Of a DNA stretch of 34,045 bases, positions 8,392 to 15,471 are shown piece by piece (the stretch's first letter is position 1; each line of letters opens with the position of its first letter). Origin of the DNA: Muribaculaceae bacterium. Its GTDB lineage: Bacteria > Bacteroidota > Bacteroidia > Bacteroidales > Muribaculaceae. The stretch covers positions 88,530 to 122,574 of the forward strand of contig JAIEBK010000051.1 in NCBI GenBank assembly GCA_029070945.1. Direction: 5' to 3'. Position numbers and translations under genes: made by a program. The notes below the pieces were generated by a model, which was given only the letters and a program-made list of their open reading frames with translations, had not been told where the DNA came from and ran no database searches.

Positions 8392-10080
8392 ATGGCATTA
8401 TTAGACTGGATCGTGGTCGCGATCTTCGCATTGGCTCTGATAGGCATCATCGTATGGGTGATGAAGCAGAAACAGAACAATGCCGACGACTACTTCCTTG
8501 GCGGCAAGGACGCCACATGGATCGCCATCGGCGCCTCCATCTTCGCATCAAACATCGGATCAGAACACCTTATCGGCCTCGCCGGCTCCGGCGCGGCTTC
8601 AGGTATGGCAATGGCTCACTGGGAAATCCAGGGCTGGATGATCCTTCTCTTAGGCTGGGTATTCGTGCCCTTCTACAGCCGATCCATGGTGATCACCATG
8701 CCGCAGTTCCTTGAGAAACGCTACAACCCGGCATCGCGCACCATCCTCTCCGTTATCTCACTTATCAGCTACGTGCTTACGAAAGTAGCGGTTACTGTTT
8801 ACGCCGGAGGTCTTGTATTCCAGCAGGTATTCGGCATCGAAAGCCTCTGGGGAATCGATTTCTTCTGGATCGCAGCTATCGGTCTTGTAGTCATCACTGC
8901 TCTCTACACCATCTTCGGCGGCATGAAGTCAGTGCTCTACACATCAGTGCTTCAGACGCCTATCCTTCTTCTCGGCTCCCTCATAATCCTCGTGCTCGGC
9001 CTTAAGGAACTTGGAGGCTGGGATCAGATGATGGCTATCTGCTCTGAGGTGAAGGTGAATGAATACGGTGACTCAATGGTCAACCTCATCCGCGACAACC
9101 GCGACGCACAGTATCCCTGGCTCGGTGCACTTATCGGTTCTGCAGTGATCGGTTTCTGGTACTGGTGTACCGACCAGTTCATCGTGCAGCGCGTGCTTTC
9201 CGGCCGTGATGAGAAGCAGGCACGCCGCGGTACGATCTTCGGCGCCTATCTGAAGCTCCTCCCTGTGTTCCTCTTCCTCATTCCCGGCATGATCGCCTTT
9301 GCACTCCATCAGCAGCTCGGAAGTTTCCTTCCTCTCACCCCCGAAGGTCTTCCCAACAGCGATGCCGCATTCCCGACCCTCGTTGCAAAACTTCTCCCTG
9401 CCGGCGTGAAAGGTCTTATCGTCTGCGGTATCCTCGCAGCCCTCATGTCCTCACTCGCATCGCTATTCAACTCATCGGCAGCCCTCTTCACCATCGACTT
9501 CTACCAGCGCTTCAAGCCTAACACCGACCCGAAGAAACTCGTAAAGATCGGCCAGGCAGCAACCGTAGTGATCGTGATCCTCGGTATACTCTGGATTCCC
9601 GTGATGCGCTCGGTGGGCGATGTACTCTATCTCTATCTGCAGGACGTACAGTCAGTGCTCGCTCCGGGCATAGCCGCGGCATTCCTCTTGGGTGTCACCT
9701 GGAAGAAAGCAACGGCTAAGGGCGGTATGTGGGGTCTGATAGCAGGTCTCGTAGTGGGTATCACCCGTCTTGGAGCCAAGGTATATTATAGCAATGTAGG
9801 TGCTGCCGCCGACGGTAGCCAGTCATGGTTCCAGTGGCTCTTCTATGATACTAACTGGCTCTTCTTCTGCGGCTGGATGCTGGTGTTCTGCCTTGCAGTT
9901 ATCTTTGTGGTCAGCATGTTTACTCCTGCTCCGGATCCCGAGAAGATCAAAGGTCTCGTATTCGGCACTTCCACTCCTGAAGAGCGTGCCGTGACACGCG
10001 CAAGCTGGGACAAGTGGGATGTCATCCACTCCTGCATCATTCTCGGCATCACCGCGGCCTTCTACTGGTATTTCTGGTAA
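8392..10080 (+). CDS. araP: Sodium:solute symporter (SSS/SGLT family), probable L-arabinose transporter
   Basis: This 562-aa inner-membrane protein has about 14 hydrophobic segments spread along its whole length, beginning with WIVVAIFALALIGIIVWV. SGLT-type signatures include DDYFLGGKDATWIAIGAS near the N-terminus and FWYWCTDQFIVQRVLSGRD in the middle. Members of this branch import a sugar with Na+. The gene sits between the mutarotase and araR, so L-arabinose is the likely substrate. The symbol follows the name used for arabinose permeases in Bacteroides reconstructions and is tentative. The start ATG at 8392 is preceded by an A-rich leader without a Shine-Dalgarno sequence, normal for this phylum. 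Confidence 0.9.
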   Translation: MALLDWIVVAIFALALIGIIVWVMKQKQNNADDYFLGGKDATWIAIGASIFASNIGSEHLIGLAGSGAASGMAMAHWEIQGWMILLLGWVFVPFYSRSMVITMPQFLEKRYNPASRTILSVISLISYVLTKVAVTVYAGGLVFQQVFGIESLWGIDFFWIAAIGLVVITALYTIFGGMKSVLYTSVLQTPILLLGSLIILVLGLKELGGWDQMMAICSEVKVNEYGDSMVNLIRDNRDAQYPWLGALIGSAVIGFWYWCTDQFIVQRVLSGRDEKQARRGTIFGAYLKLLPVFLFLIPGMIAFALHQQLGSFLPLTPEGLPNSDAAFPTLVAKLLPAGVKGLIVCGILAALMSSLASLFNSSAALFTIDFYQRFKPNTDPKKLVKIGQAATVVIVILGILWIPVMRSVGDVLYLYLQDVQSVLAPGIAAAFLLGVTWKKATAKGGMWGLIAGLVVGITRLGAKVYYSNVGAAADGSQSWFQWLFYDTNWLFFCGWMLVFCLAVIFVVSMFTPAPDPEKIKGLVFGTSTPEERAVTRASWDKWDVIHSCIILGITAAFYWYFW

Positions 10081-10091
10081 TCCAATCAATG

Positions 10092-10223
10092 CATAATGCA
10101 TAATTCATAATGCATAATAATGCGACTCCGTGAAGTAACCAATCATACGACTTCGAAAGAGCACCAAAATTATGCATTATGAATTGTAAATTATGAATTA
10201 TGCATTATGAATTATGCATTATG
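10092..10223. repeat. 27-bp perfect inverted repeat of the ATGCATAATTC type spanning the araR start
   Basis: The left arm is 10092-10118 and the right arm 10197-10223, perfectly complementary over 27 bp and separated by 78 nt. Both are built from reiterated TTATGCATTATGAA units. A partial extra copy of the right arm lies at 10170-10185. The right arm ends exactly on the araR start codon (10221-10223). Related AT-rich units occur at 24376-24394 and 32173-32204. Confidence 0.8.
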
Positions 10224-10868
10224 AATTACTATAAGGAGCATAGCAGACATTACGTCGGCGTGGACTGCGTGATCTTCGGACTCCATGAAGGAAAACTCAA
10301 CATACTTCTCATCAAGCGACGCATGATGCCCGGACGGGATAAATGGTCGCTGATGGGAGGATTCGTCGAGGACAATGAATCTCTTGAAGACGCAGCAAAA
10401 CGTGTGTTGTTCCAGCTGACAGGCCTTGAAAACGTCTATATGGAACAGGTTGGCACTTTCGGAGCGATCGACCGAGATCCGGGAGCAAGAGTAATATCGG
10501 TGGCCTATTGCGCCCTGCTCAATTTTGACGAGCAGGATCACCAGAGAGTCACTGACAACGATGCCTGCTGGGTGCCGCTGGATGAAATGCCGGAACTCTT
10601 TTTCGACCATCCGCTCATTGTGGAGAAAGCATTGGACTATCTGCGTCAGCAGGTCAATCGGAAGCCGTTAGTGTTTCAGTTCCTTCCGGAACTCTTCACG
10701 CTGAGTCAGCTTCAGTCTGTATATGAGGCGATTCTCGGCGAGAAACTCGACAAGAGAAATTTCCGTAAGAGAATCCTGGATATATACAATCTTGAAAAAA
10801 CGGATAAGATAGACAAGAGTGGATCGAAGAGAGGAGCAACACTTTATAAATTGAGAATTGAGAATTAA
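10221..10868 (+). CDS. araR: AraR, Nudix-related transcriptional regulator of L-arabinose use
   Basis: This 215-aa protein has a Nudix-fold N-terminal domain (residues about 10-140) and a winged helix-turn-helix (about 150-212). The Nudix box at 46-68 starts canonically (GGFVEDNES), but its catalytic REUxEE part reads KRVLFQ. Hydrolysis is therefore lost and the domain probably binds an effector, as in NrtR-type regulators. Bacteroides thetaiotaomicron AraR, encoded in the same gene setting, is a known member that responds to L-arabinose. A longer reading from 10200 would only add residues translated from an intergenic repeat; ATG 10221 is preferred because the conserved start MNYY begins there. 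The gene is embedded in the operon it should control, 22 nt before araD. Confidence 0.92.
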   Translation: MNYYKEHSRHYVGVDCVIFGLHEGKLNILLIKRRMMPGRDKWSLMGGFVEDNESLEDAAKRVLFQLTGLENVYMEQVGTFGAIDRDPGARVISVAYCALLNFDEQDHQRVTDNDACWVPLDEMPELFFDHPLIVEKALDYLRQQVNRKPLVFQFLPELFTLSQLQSVYEAILGEKLDKRNFRKRILDIYNLEKTDKIDKSGSKRGATLYKLRIEN

Positions 10869-10890
10869 AATTTTGTTTTTGAACTGAAAT

Positions 10891-11574
10891 ATGCTTGAGA
10901 AACTAAAAGAAGAAGTATATAAGGCTAATATGGACCTTGTGAAGCATGGTCTCGTTATCTTCACATGGGGCAATGTATCCGGCATCGACCGTGAAAAGGG
11001 TCTCGTCGTGATCAAACCGAGCGGTGTTGACTACGACGTAATGAAGCCTGAAGACATGGTGGTCGTAGACCTCGAAGGAAACATTGTGGAAGGAAACCTT
11101 AAGCCATCGAGCGATACTCCGACTCACCTGGCAATCTACCGGGCATGGCCTGAGGTAGGAGGTGTGGTACACACCCACTCCACATTCGCTACCGGCTGGA
11201 GCCAGGCAGGACTTGACATACCCAACATCGGCACCACCCATGCCGACTATTTCCACGAGGCAATTCCCTGCACGGCAGATATGACGGAAGAGGAAGTGAA
11301 GGGAGCCTATGAGCTTGAAACAGGCAACGTCATAATCAAGCGCTTCGAGGGAATGAACCCGATGCACACTCCGGGAGTGCTTGTAAAGAATCACGGACCT
11401 TTCGCATGGGGCAAGGATCCGCATGACGCAGTGCACAATGCGGTGGTGATGGAACAGGTAGCCAAGATGGCGAGCATCGCCTTCGCGGCTAATCCCAACC
11501 TGACCATGAATCCGCTTCTTGTAGAGAAGCATTTCAACAGGAAGCACGGCCCGAACGCATATTACGGACAATAA
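10891..11574 (+). CDS. araD: L-ribulose-5-phosphate 4-epimerase
   Basis: This 227-aa class II aldolase/epimerase converts L-ribulose-5-phosphate to D-xylulose-5-phosphate, the last step of arabinose catabolism before the pentose phosphate pathway. The zinc-site motif is present: His94 and His96 in [14 protein letters not shown], with Asp75 in SSDTPTH matching Asp76 of the E. coli enzyme. The third histidine is in the KNHGPFAWG segment. Length matches the family (about 231 aa). It follows araR by 22 nt and precedes araA by 108 bp. Confidence 0.95.
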   Translation: MLEKLKEEVYKANMDLVKHGLVIFTWGNVSGIDREKGLVVIKPSGVDYDVMKPEDMVVVDLEGNIVEGNLKPSSDTPTHLAIYRAWPEVGGVVHTHSTFATGWSQAGLDIPNIGTTHADYFHEAIPCTADMTEEEVKGAYELETGNVIIKRFEGMNPMHTPGVLVKNHGPFAWGKDPHDAVHNAVVMEQVAKMASIAFAANPNLTMNPLLVEKHFNRKHGPNAYYGQ

Positions 11575-11660
11575 GTTGTCATCGTTTTCATCGTTGTCGA
11601 CGTTGTCACAGACACACAATGAAACGCTATGAAAACGACAAAAAGACAAAAACGAAATAA
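11575..11660 (+). repeat. Conserved-core hairpin repeat, copy A (araD-araA spacer)
   Basis: Directly after the araD stop comes a pyrimidine-rich arm of GTTGTCATCGTT-like hexamer units, a core CACAGACACA, then a purine-rich arm (ATGAAAACGAC and variants). The arms are roughly complementary. The first 17 nt, AATAAGTTGTCATCGTT, and the core are shared with copy B after araA. Confidence 0.65.
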
Positions 11661-11682
11661 TAACCTTTTAAACTAAAATACA

Positions 11683-13209
11683 ATGTACGAGAATCTTGAA
11701 ATATGGTGGGTGACTGGCGCACAGTTGCTCTATGGAGGCGACGCTGTGGTTGCAGTCGACGCACACTCTAAGGAAATGGTAGACGGTCTCAACAATTCCG
11801 GACGTCTTCCGATTAAGGTAGTCTACAAAGGCACTGCAAACTCCTCCAAGGAGGTTGAAGCAGTGATGAAGGCCGCCAACAACGACGCAAAATGCGTGGG
11901 CATTATCACATGGATGCACACCTTCTCGCCCGCCAAGATGTGGATTCACGGCCTGCAGGCTCTCCGCAAACCGCTACTCCACTTCCACACTCAGTATAAC
12001 GCCGAGATACCCTGGGACACAATGGACATGGACTTCATGAACCTTAACCAGTCAGCACACGGAGACCGCGAGTTCGGACATATCTGCGCCCGCATGAAGG
12101 TACGCCGTAAGGTAGTGGTCGGCTATTGGAAAGACGCCAATACTCAGGATCGCATCGCAGTATGGCAGCGTGTTGCAGCTGCATGGGCCGACGCACAGGA
12201 CATGCTCGTCCTCCGCTTCGGCGACCAGATGAACAACGTGGCTGTTACCGACGGCGACAAAGTAGACGCTGAAATGCAGCTCGGCTATCATGTAGACTAC
12301 TGCCCTGTAAGCGAGCTCATGGAGCACTATAAGAAAGTATCTGACGAAGACACTAAGAATCTGATATCCGTATACTTCAAGGAATACGCTCACGACGCAG
12401 CCCTTGAGGATCCTTCCACTGACGGATACAAGTCTGTCTATGAGGCTGCCAAGGCAGAACTCGCCCTCCGCAGTATCCTTAAGGAGAAAGGCGCCAAGGC
12501 ATTCACCACAAACTTCGACGACCTCGGCACACAGGACATCAACGACCCGAACTTCGTAGGTTTCGACCAGATTCCGGGTCTCGCATCACAGCGACTGATG
12601 GCCGAAGGCATCGGCTTTGGTGCTGAAGGCGACTGGAAGTCCGCAGCCCTTTACCGCACACTCTGGTATATGAGTCAGGGAATGGGTAAGGGATGCTCCT
12701 TCCTCGAAGACTACACCCTCAATTTCGACGGTGCGAACAGCTCCATCCTCCAGGCACACATGCTTGAGGTATGTCCGCTCATCGCAGAAGAGAAACCCCG
12801 CCTCGAGGTACACTTCCTCGGCATCGGTATCCGCAAGGCTCAGACTGCACGCCTTGTCTTCACCTCTAAGCCCGGCGACGGCATTACAGCCACTGTAATC
12901 GACCTCGGCAACCGATTCCGACTCATCGTCAACGATGTGGAGTGCATCAAGTCCAAACCGCTTCCCAAGCTTCCTGTAGCATCCGCACTCTGGATTCCGA
13001 AGCCGAACTTCGAGATCGGCGCAGGAGCATGGATCATGGCAGGCGGCACACATCACTCCTGCTTCAGCTACGACATCACTCCTGAATACTGGGAAGACTA
13101 TGCCGAGATGGCCGGTATCGAGATGGTCCGCATCGACAAGGACACCACCATGCAGGGCTTCAAGCGCGAGCTGAGATACAATGATGTGTATTACATGCTG
13201 AATAAATAA
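11683..13209 (+). CDS. araA: L-arabinose isomerase
   Basis: This 508-aa cytoplasmic isomerase converts L-arabinose to L-ribulose. The metal and catalytic residues known from E. coli AraA are in place with a constant offset of 9: Glu315 (GAEGDWK), Glu342 (FLEDY) and His359 (LQAHML). The C-terminal histidine is one of His457/His458 (GGTHHSC). Length is close to the usual 500 aa. It lies between araD and the kinase and is separated from both by copies of the same hairpin repeat, which suggests coordinated but individually tuned expression. Start ATG 11683 gives the family N-terminus (WWVTGAQLLYG). Confidence 0.97.
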   Translation: MYENLEIWWVTGAQLLYGGDAVVAVDAHSKEMVDGLNNSGRLPIKVVYKGTANSSKEVEAVMKAANNDAKCVGIITWMHTFSPAKMWIHGLQALRKPLLHFHTQYNAEIPWDTMDMDFMNLNQSAHGDREFGHICARMKVRRKVVVGYWKDANTQDRIAVWQRVAAAWADAQDMLVLRFGDQMNNVAVTDGDKVDAEMQLGYHVDYCPVSELMEHYKKVSDEDTKNLISVYFKEYAHDAALEDPSTDGYKSVYEAAKAELALRSILKEKGAKAFTTNFDDLGTQDINDPNFVGFDQIPGLASQRLMAEGIGFGAEGDWKSAALYRTLWYMSQGMGKGCSFLEDYTLNFDGANSSILQAHMLEVCPLIAEEKPRLEVHFLGIGIRKAQTARLVFTSKPGDGITATVIDLGNRFRLIVNDVECIKSKPLPKLPVASALWIPKPNFEIGAGAWIMAGGTHHSCFSYDITPEYWEDYAEMAGIEMVRIDKDTTMQGFKRELRYNDVYYMLNK

Positions 13210-13303
13210 GTTGTCATCGTTGTCGGTGTTGTCATCGTTGTCACAGATACGTGGTAAGGCGATGAAAACGACGAAAACGATGAAAACGACGAAAACAAGA
13301 AAA
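13210..13303 (+). repeat. Conserved-core hairpin repeat, copy B (araA-kinase spacer)
   Basis: Immediately after the araA stop, a GTTGTCATCGTTGTC-type arm (13210-13244) is followed by the core CACAGATACG and a purine-rich arm of four reiterated GATGAAAACGAC-like units (13259-13297). The latter ends just before the ATG of the kinase at 13305. Same family as copies A and C. Confidence 0.65.
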
Positions 13304-13304
13304 C

Positions 13305-14903
13305 ATGCCTGAAAAAATAAAACAGACCATTGAATCGGGAAAAGCCGTGCTCGGAATCGAGTTCGGCTCTACCCGAATCAAGGCCGTTCTCATCGACGAG
13401 AACAATAATCCGATAGCCCAGGGAAGCCACGAGTGGGAAAACCAGCTTGTCAACAGCCTCTGGACCTACAGCCAGGAGGCAATATGGTTCGGACTGCAGG
13501 ACTGCTACAGAGACCTTCGCGAAGACGTGAAGAATAAATACGGCGTTGAGATAAAGAAACTCGCCTCAATCGGCATCAGCGCCATGATGCACGGATACAT
13601 GCCTTTCGACAAAGCCGGCAATATGCTCGCCCCCTTCCGCACATGGAGAAATACCAATACAGGTGAGGCTGCCGCTATTCTCTCGAAAGAATTCGACTAT
13701 AATATTCCCCTCCGCTGGAGTATCTCCCACCTCTATCAGGCTATCCTGAACGGTGAGGAACACGTAAAAGACCTTGCTTTCCTCACCACACTCGCCGGAT
13801 ATATCCACTGGCAGCTTACAGGAGAGAAAGTAATCGGTATAGGCGACGGAAGCGGAATGCTGCCCGTAGATCCGGAGACAAAGAACTACAACGCCAGGAT
13901 GGTGAAGAAGTTTGACGAGATGATCGCCGACAGGAACTTCGACTGGAAACTTGAGGACGTGCTTCCTAAAATCCTTGTAGCCGGAGAGAACGCCGGCTAC
14001 CTCACGGAGGAAGGCGCGAAGCATCTCGACATCTCCGGAAATCTTGAGGCGGGAGCTCCGCTTTGTCCTCCCGAGGGTGACGCCGGAACCGGAATGGTGG
14101 CAACCAACGCCGTGAAGCAACGTACCGGCAATGTTTCGGCTGGCACATCTTCATTCTCCATGATTGTGCTTGAAAAAGACCTCAGCCGGCCATATGAGAT
14201 GATCGACATGGTCACGACACCCGACGGAAGCCTCGTTGCTATGGTGCATTGCAACAACTGTACTTCCGACCTTAACGCGTGGGTAGGACTCTTCCGTGAG
14301 TATACAGAGCTGATGGGTGTGCCCGTGGATATGAACGAGATATTCGGCAAGCTCTACAACAATGCCCTCAACGGCGATGCGGACTGCGGAGGCCTCGTAA
14401 GCTACAACTATTTCTCCGGGGAGCCTATCACCGGACTGAGCGAGGGTCGTCCCCTCTTCGTACGTAAGGTAGGCAACAAATTCAATCTCGCGAACTTCAT
14501 GCGGGCCAACCTGAACGCGGCTGTAGCTTGCCTCAAGATCGGTAATGACATCCTTTTCGATGAGGAGAAGATCAAGGTAGACCGTATCACGGGCCACGGC
14601 GGCCTCTTCAAGACTCCGGGCGTAGGACAGCGCATCCTCGCTGCAGCCCTCAACTCCCCTATCTCAGTCATGGAGACGGCTGGTGAAGGTGGCGCATGGG
14701 GCATGGCATTGCTCGCCGGATATCTCGTAAACAACGTAAACGACCGCAATCTGGCCGACTATCTGGAGATGGAAGTCTTTGATGGCAACACCGGCACGAG
14801 CATTGCTCCTACAGAGGAAGACGTGGAAGGCTTCAACCGCTACATAAAGAACTATCTTGAGGCTCTTCCGGTGGAGAAAGCCGCTGTTGAATATTTTAAG
14901 TGA
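13305..14903 (+). CDS. araK: FGGY-family carbohydrate kinase, probable L-ribulokinase of the Bacteroides AraK type
   Basis: This 532-aa FGGY kinase has the N-terminal phosphate-binding segment GIEFGSTRIKAVLID and, centrally, the CPPEGDAGTGMVATN segment with the likely catalytic Asp. The ATP-binding part near the C-terminus reads TAGEGGAWGMALLAGY. Homologues are often annotated as xylulokinase, but in Bacteroides arabinose loci this protein takes the place of AraB and phosphorylates L-ribulose. No other kinase is present in the operon, which supports ribulokinase activity here. It is the last gene before a strong terminator. The exact substrate is inferred from context. Confidence 0.88.
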   Translation: MPEKIKQTIESGKAVLGIEFGSTRIKAVLIDENNNPIAQGSHEWENQLVNSLWTYSQEAIWFGLQDCYRDLREDVKNKYGVEIKKLASIGISAMMHGYMPFDKAGNMLAPFRTWRNTNTGEAAAILSKEFDYNIPLRWSISHLYQAILNGEEHVKDLAFLTTLAGYIHWQLTGEKVIGIGDGSGMLPVDPETKNYNARMVKKFDEMIADRNFDWKLEDVLPKILVAGENAGYLTEEGAKHLDISGNLEAGAPLCPPEGDAGTGMVATNAVKQRTGNVSAGTSSFSMIVLEKDLSRPYEMIDMVTTPDGSLVAMVHCNNCTSDLNAWVGLFREYTELMGVPVDMNEIFGKLYNNALNGDADCGGLVSYNYFSGEPITGLSEGRPLFVRKVGNKFNLANFMRANLNAAVACLKIGNDILFDEEKIKVDRITGHGGLFKTPGVGQRILAAALNSPISVMETAGEGGAWGMALLAGYLVNNVNDRNLADYLEMEVFDGNTGTSIAPTEEDVEGFNRYIKNYLEALPVEKAAVEYFK

Positions 14904-14947
14904 TCACATCACACGCTAAATATCGGCAACTAACCGGTGAATAACGA

Positions 14948-14987
14948 AACAGGTCCATTCCTATAACGGGGATGGATCTGTTTTTTC
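14948..14987 (+). terminator. Terminator of the arabinose operon
   Basis: A 14-bp stem (14948-14961 with 14969-14982, two G-U pairs) has a 7-nt loop and runs into a TTTTTT tract. It lies 45 bp after the kinase stop codon. Confidence 0.85.
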
Positions 14988-15032
14988 TTAAGAAGTTCTG
15001 CCGCCTGTTATGGATGGTGAGAAAGAATACAT

Positions 15033-15240
15033 AAAAACGCTGTGGCCGGGATTTTCGCAAACTCCGGCCACAGTGTGATTTTTTAGATATTGCATCCACT
15101 TTCACAAGCAAAAACAACACTTACTCAACCACTAACTTACAAATTATATCACTATTACTTAAAAAGCTTTAGACTTGCTTGTCAAGAGAAATAAAAATGC
15201 TATGCCAATTATTTCAAACCAAACTCTTTCCTCTCTTGAC
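15033..15240 (-). ncRNA. Candidate minus-strand non-coding RNA
   Basis: A minus-strand promoter is visible: CAAAATTA at 15245-15252 reads TAATTTTG on the minus strand (TAnnTTTG). An ATTG (plus-strand CAAT, 15273-15276) lies 20 nt upstream as a near -33 element. The predicted start near 15240 coincides with the first base of an 11-bp stem (15232-15242 with 15179-15189). The transcript would run about 205 nt to a strong 14-bp hairpin (15037-15084) followed on this strand by TTTTT at 15037-15033. A second 8-bp helix (15104-15111 with 15175-15182) shares bases with the first, so alternative folds are possible. No convincing protein is encoded. I do not recognise a known RNA family; a 6S-like RNA is one possibility to test. 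Confidence 0.5.
15037..15084. terminator. Strong bidirectional terminator hairpin
   Basis: A GC-rich stem around CTGTGGCCGG/CCGGCCACAG, extended to 14 bp (15037-15050 with 15063-15076), has a T-tract on both strands (15079-15084 plus; 15033-15037 minus). On the plus strand it would only back up the terminator at 14948, so the minus-strand candidate RNA is its more likely client. Confidence 0.75.
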
Positions 15241-15252
15241 AATGCAAAATTA

Positions 15253-15444
15253 ATACTTTTATTTCGATTGTGCAATAGTTGGAACTATAAATTTACCCCC
15301 CCCGGTCATTTTAACCAATTTTGCGACAAATTGACCATTTTATAAAATATCTCAGGCTTTTGTCCCGAGTCTTCGAAGTAAGGACTGACAGACCATAAGA
15401 AAATAAAAACTCATTTAGATGAGACAGAATACGGATTTTTTCAT
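15253..15444. other. Non-coding stretch upstream of aminopeptidase P
   Basis: There is no gene here. It contains the near -33 element of the minus-strand promoter (15273-15276), an uninterrupted run of eight C at 15296-15303, and a small AT-rich inverted repeat (CAATTT/AAATTG) around 15315-15332. Such a C-run is unusual in AT-rich intergenic DNA and may be length-variable; I cannot assign it a role. Confidence 0.4.
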
Positions 15445-15452
15445 TATATTTG
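15445..15452 (+). promoter_or_regulatory. Promoter -7 element of the aminopeptidase gene
   Basis: TATATTTG matches TAnnTTTG. The expected start near 15459 would give a leader of only about 13 nt before ATG 15472. No TTTG at the usual -33 distance is seen. Confidence 0.55.
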
Positions 15453-15471
15453 CATTATAATATGGAAAGCC

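Noticed and set aside
10200-10220. Longer N-terminus for AraR
   Set aside because: The extra residues MHYELCI are translated from the intergenic ATGCATTATGAA repeat; homologues begin at the MNYY methionine.
14896-15120. 74-codon minus-strand frame after the arabinose operon
   Set aside because: It crosses two terminator hairpins and has no protein-like composition; the region fits a non-coding RNA better.
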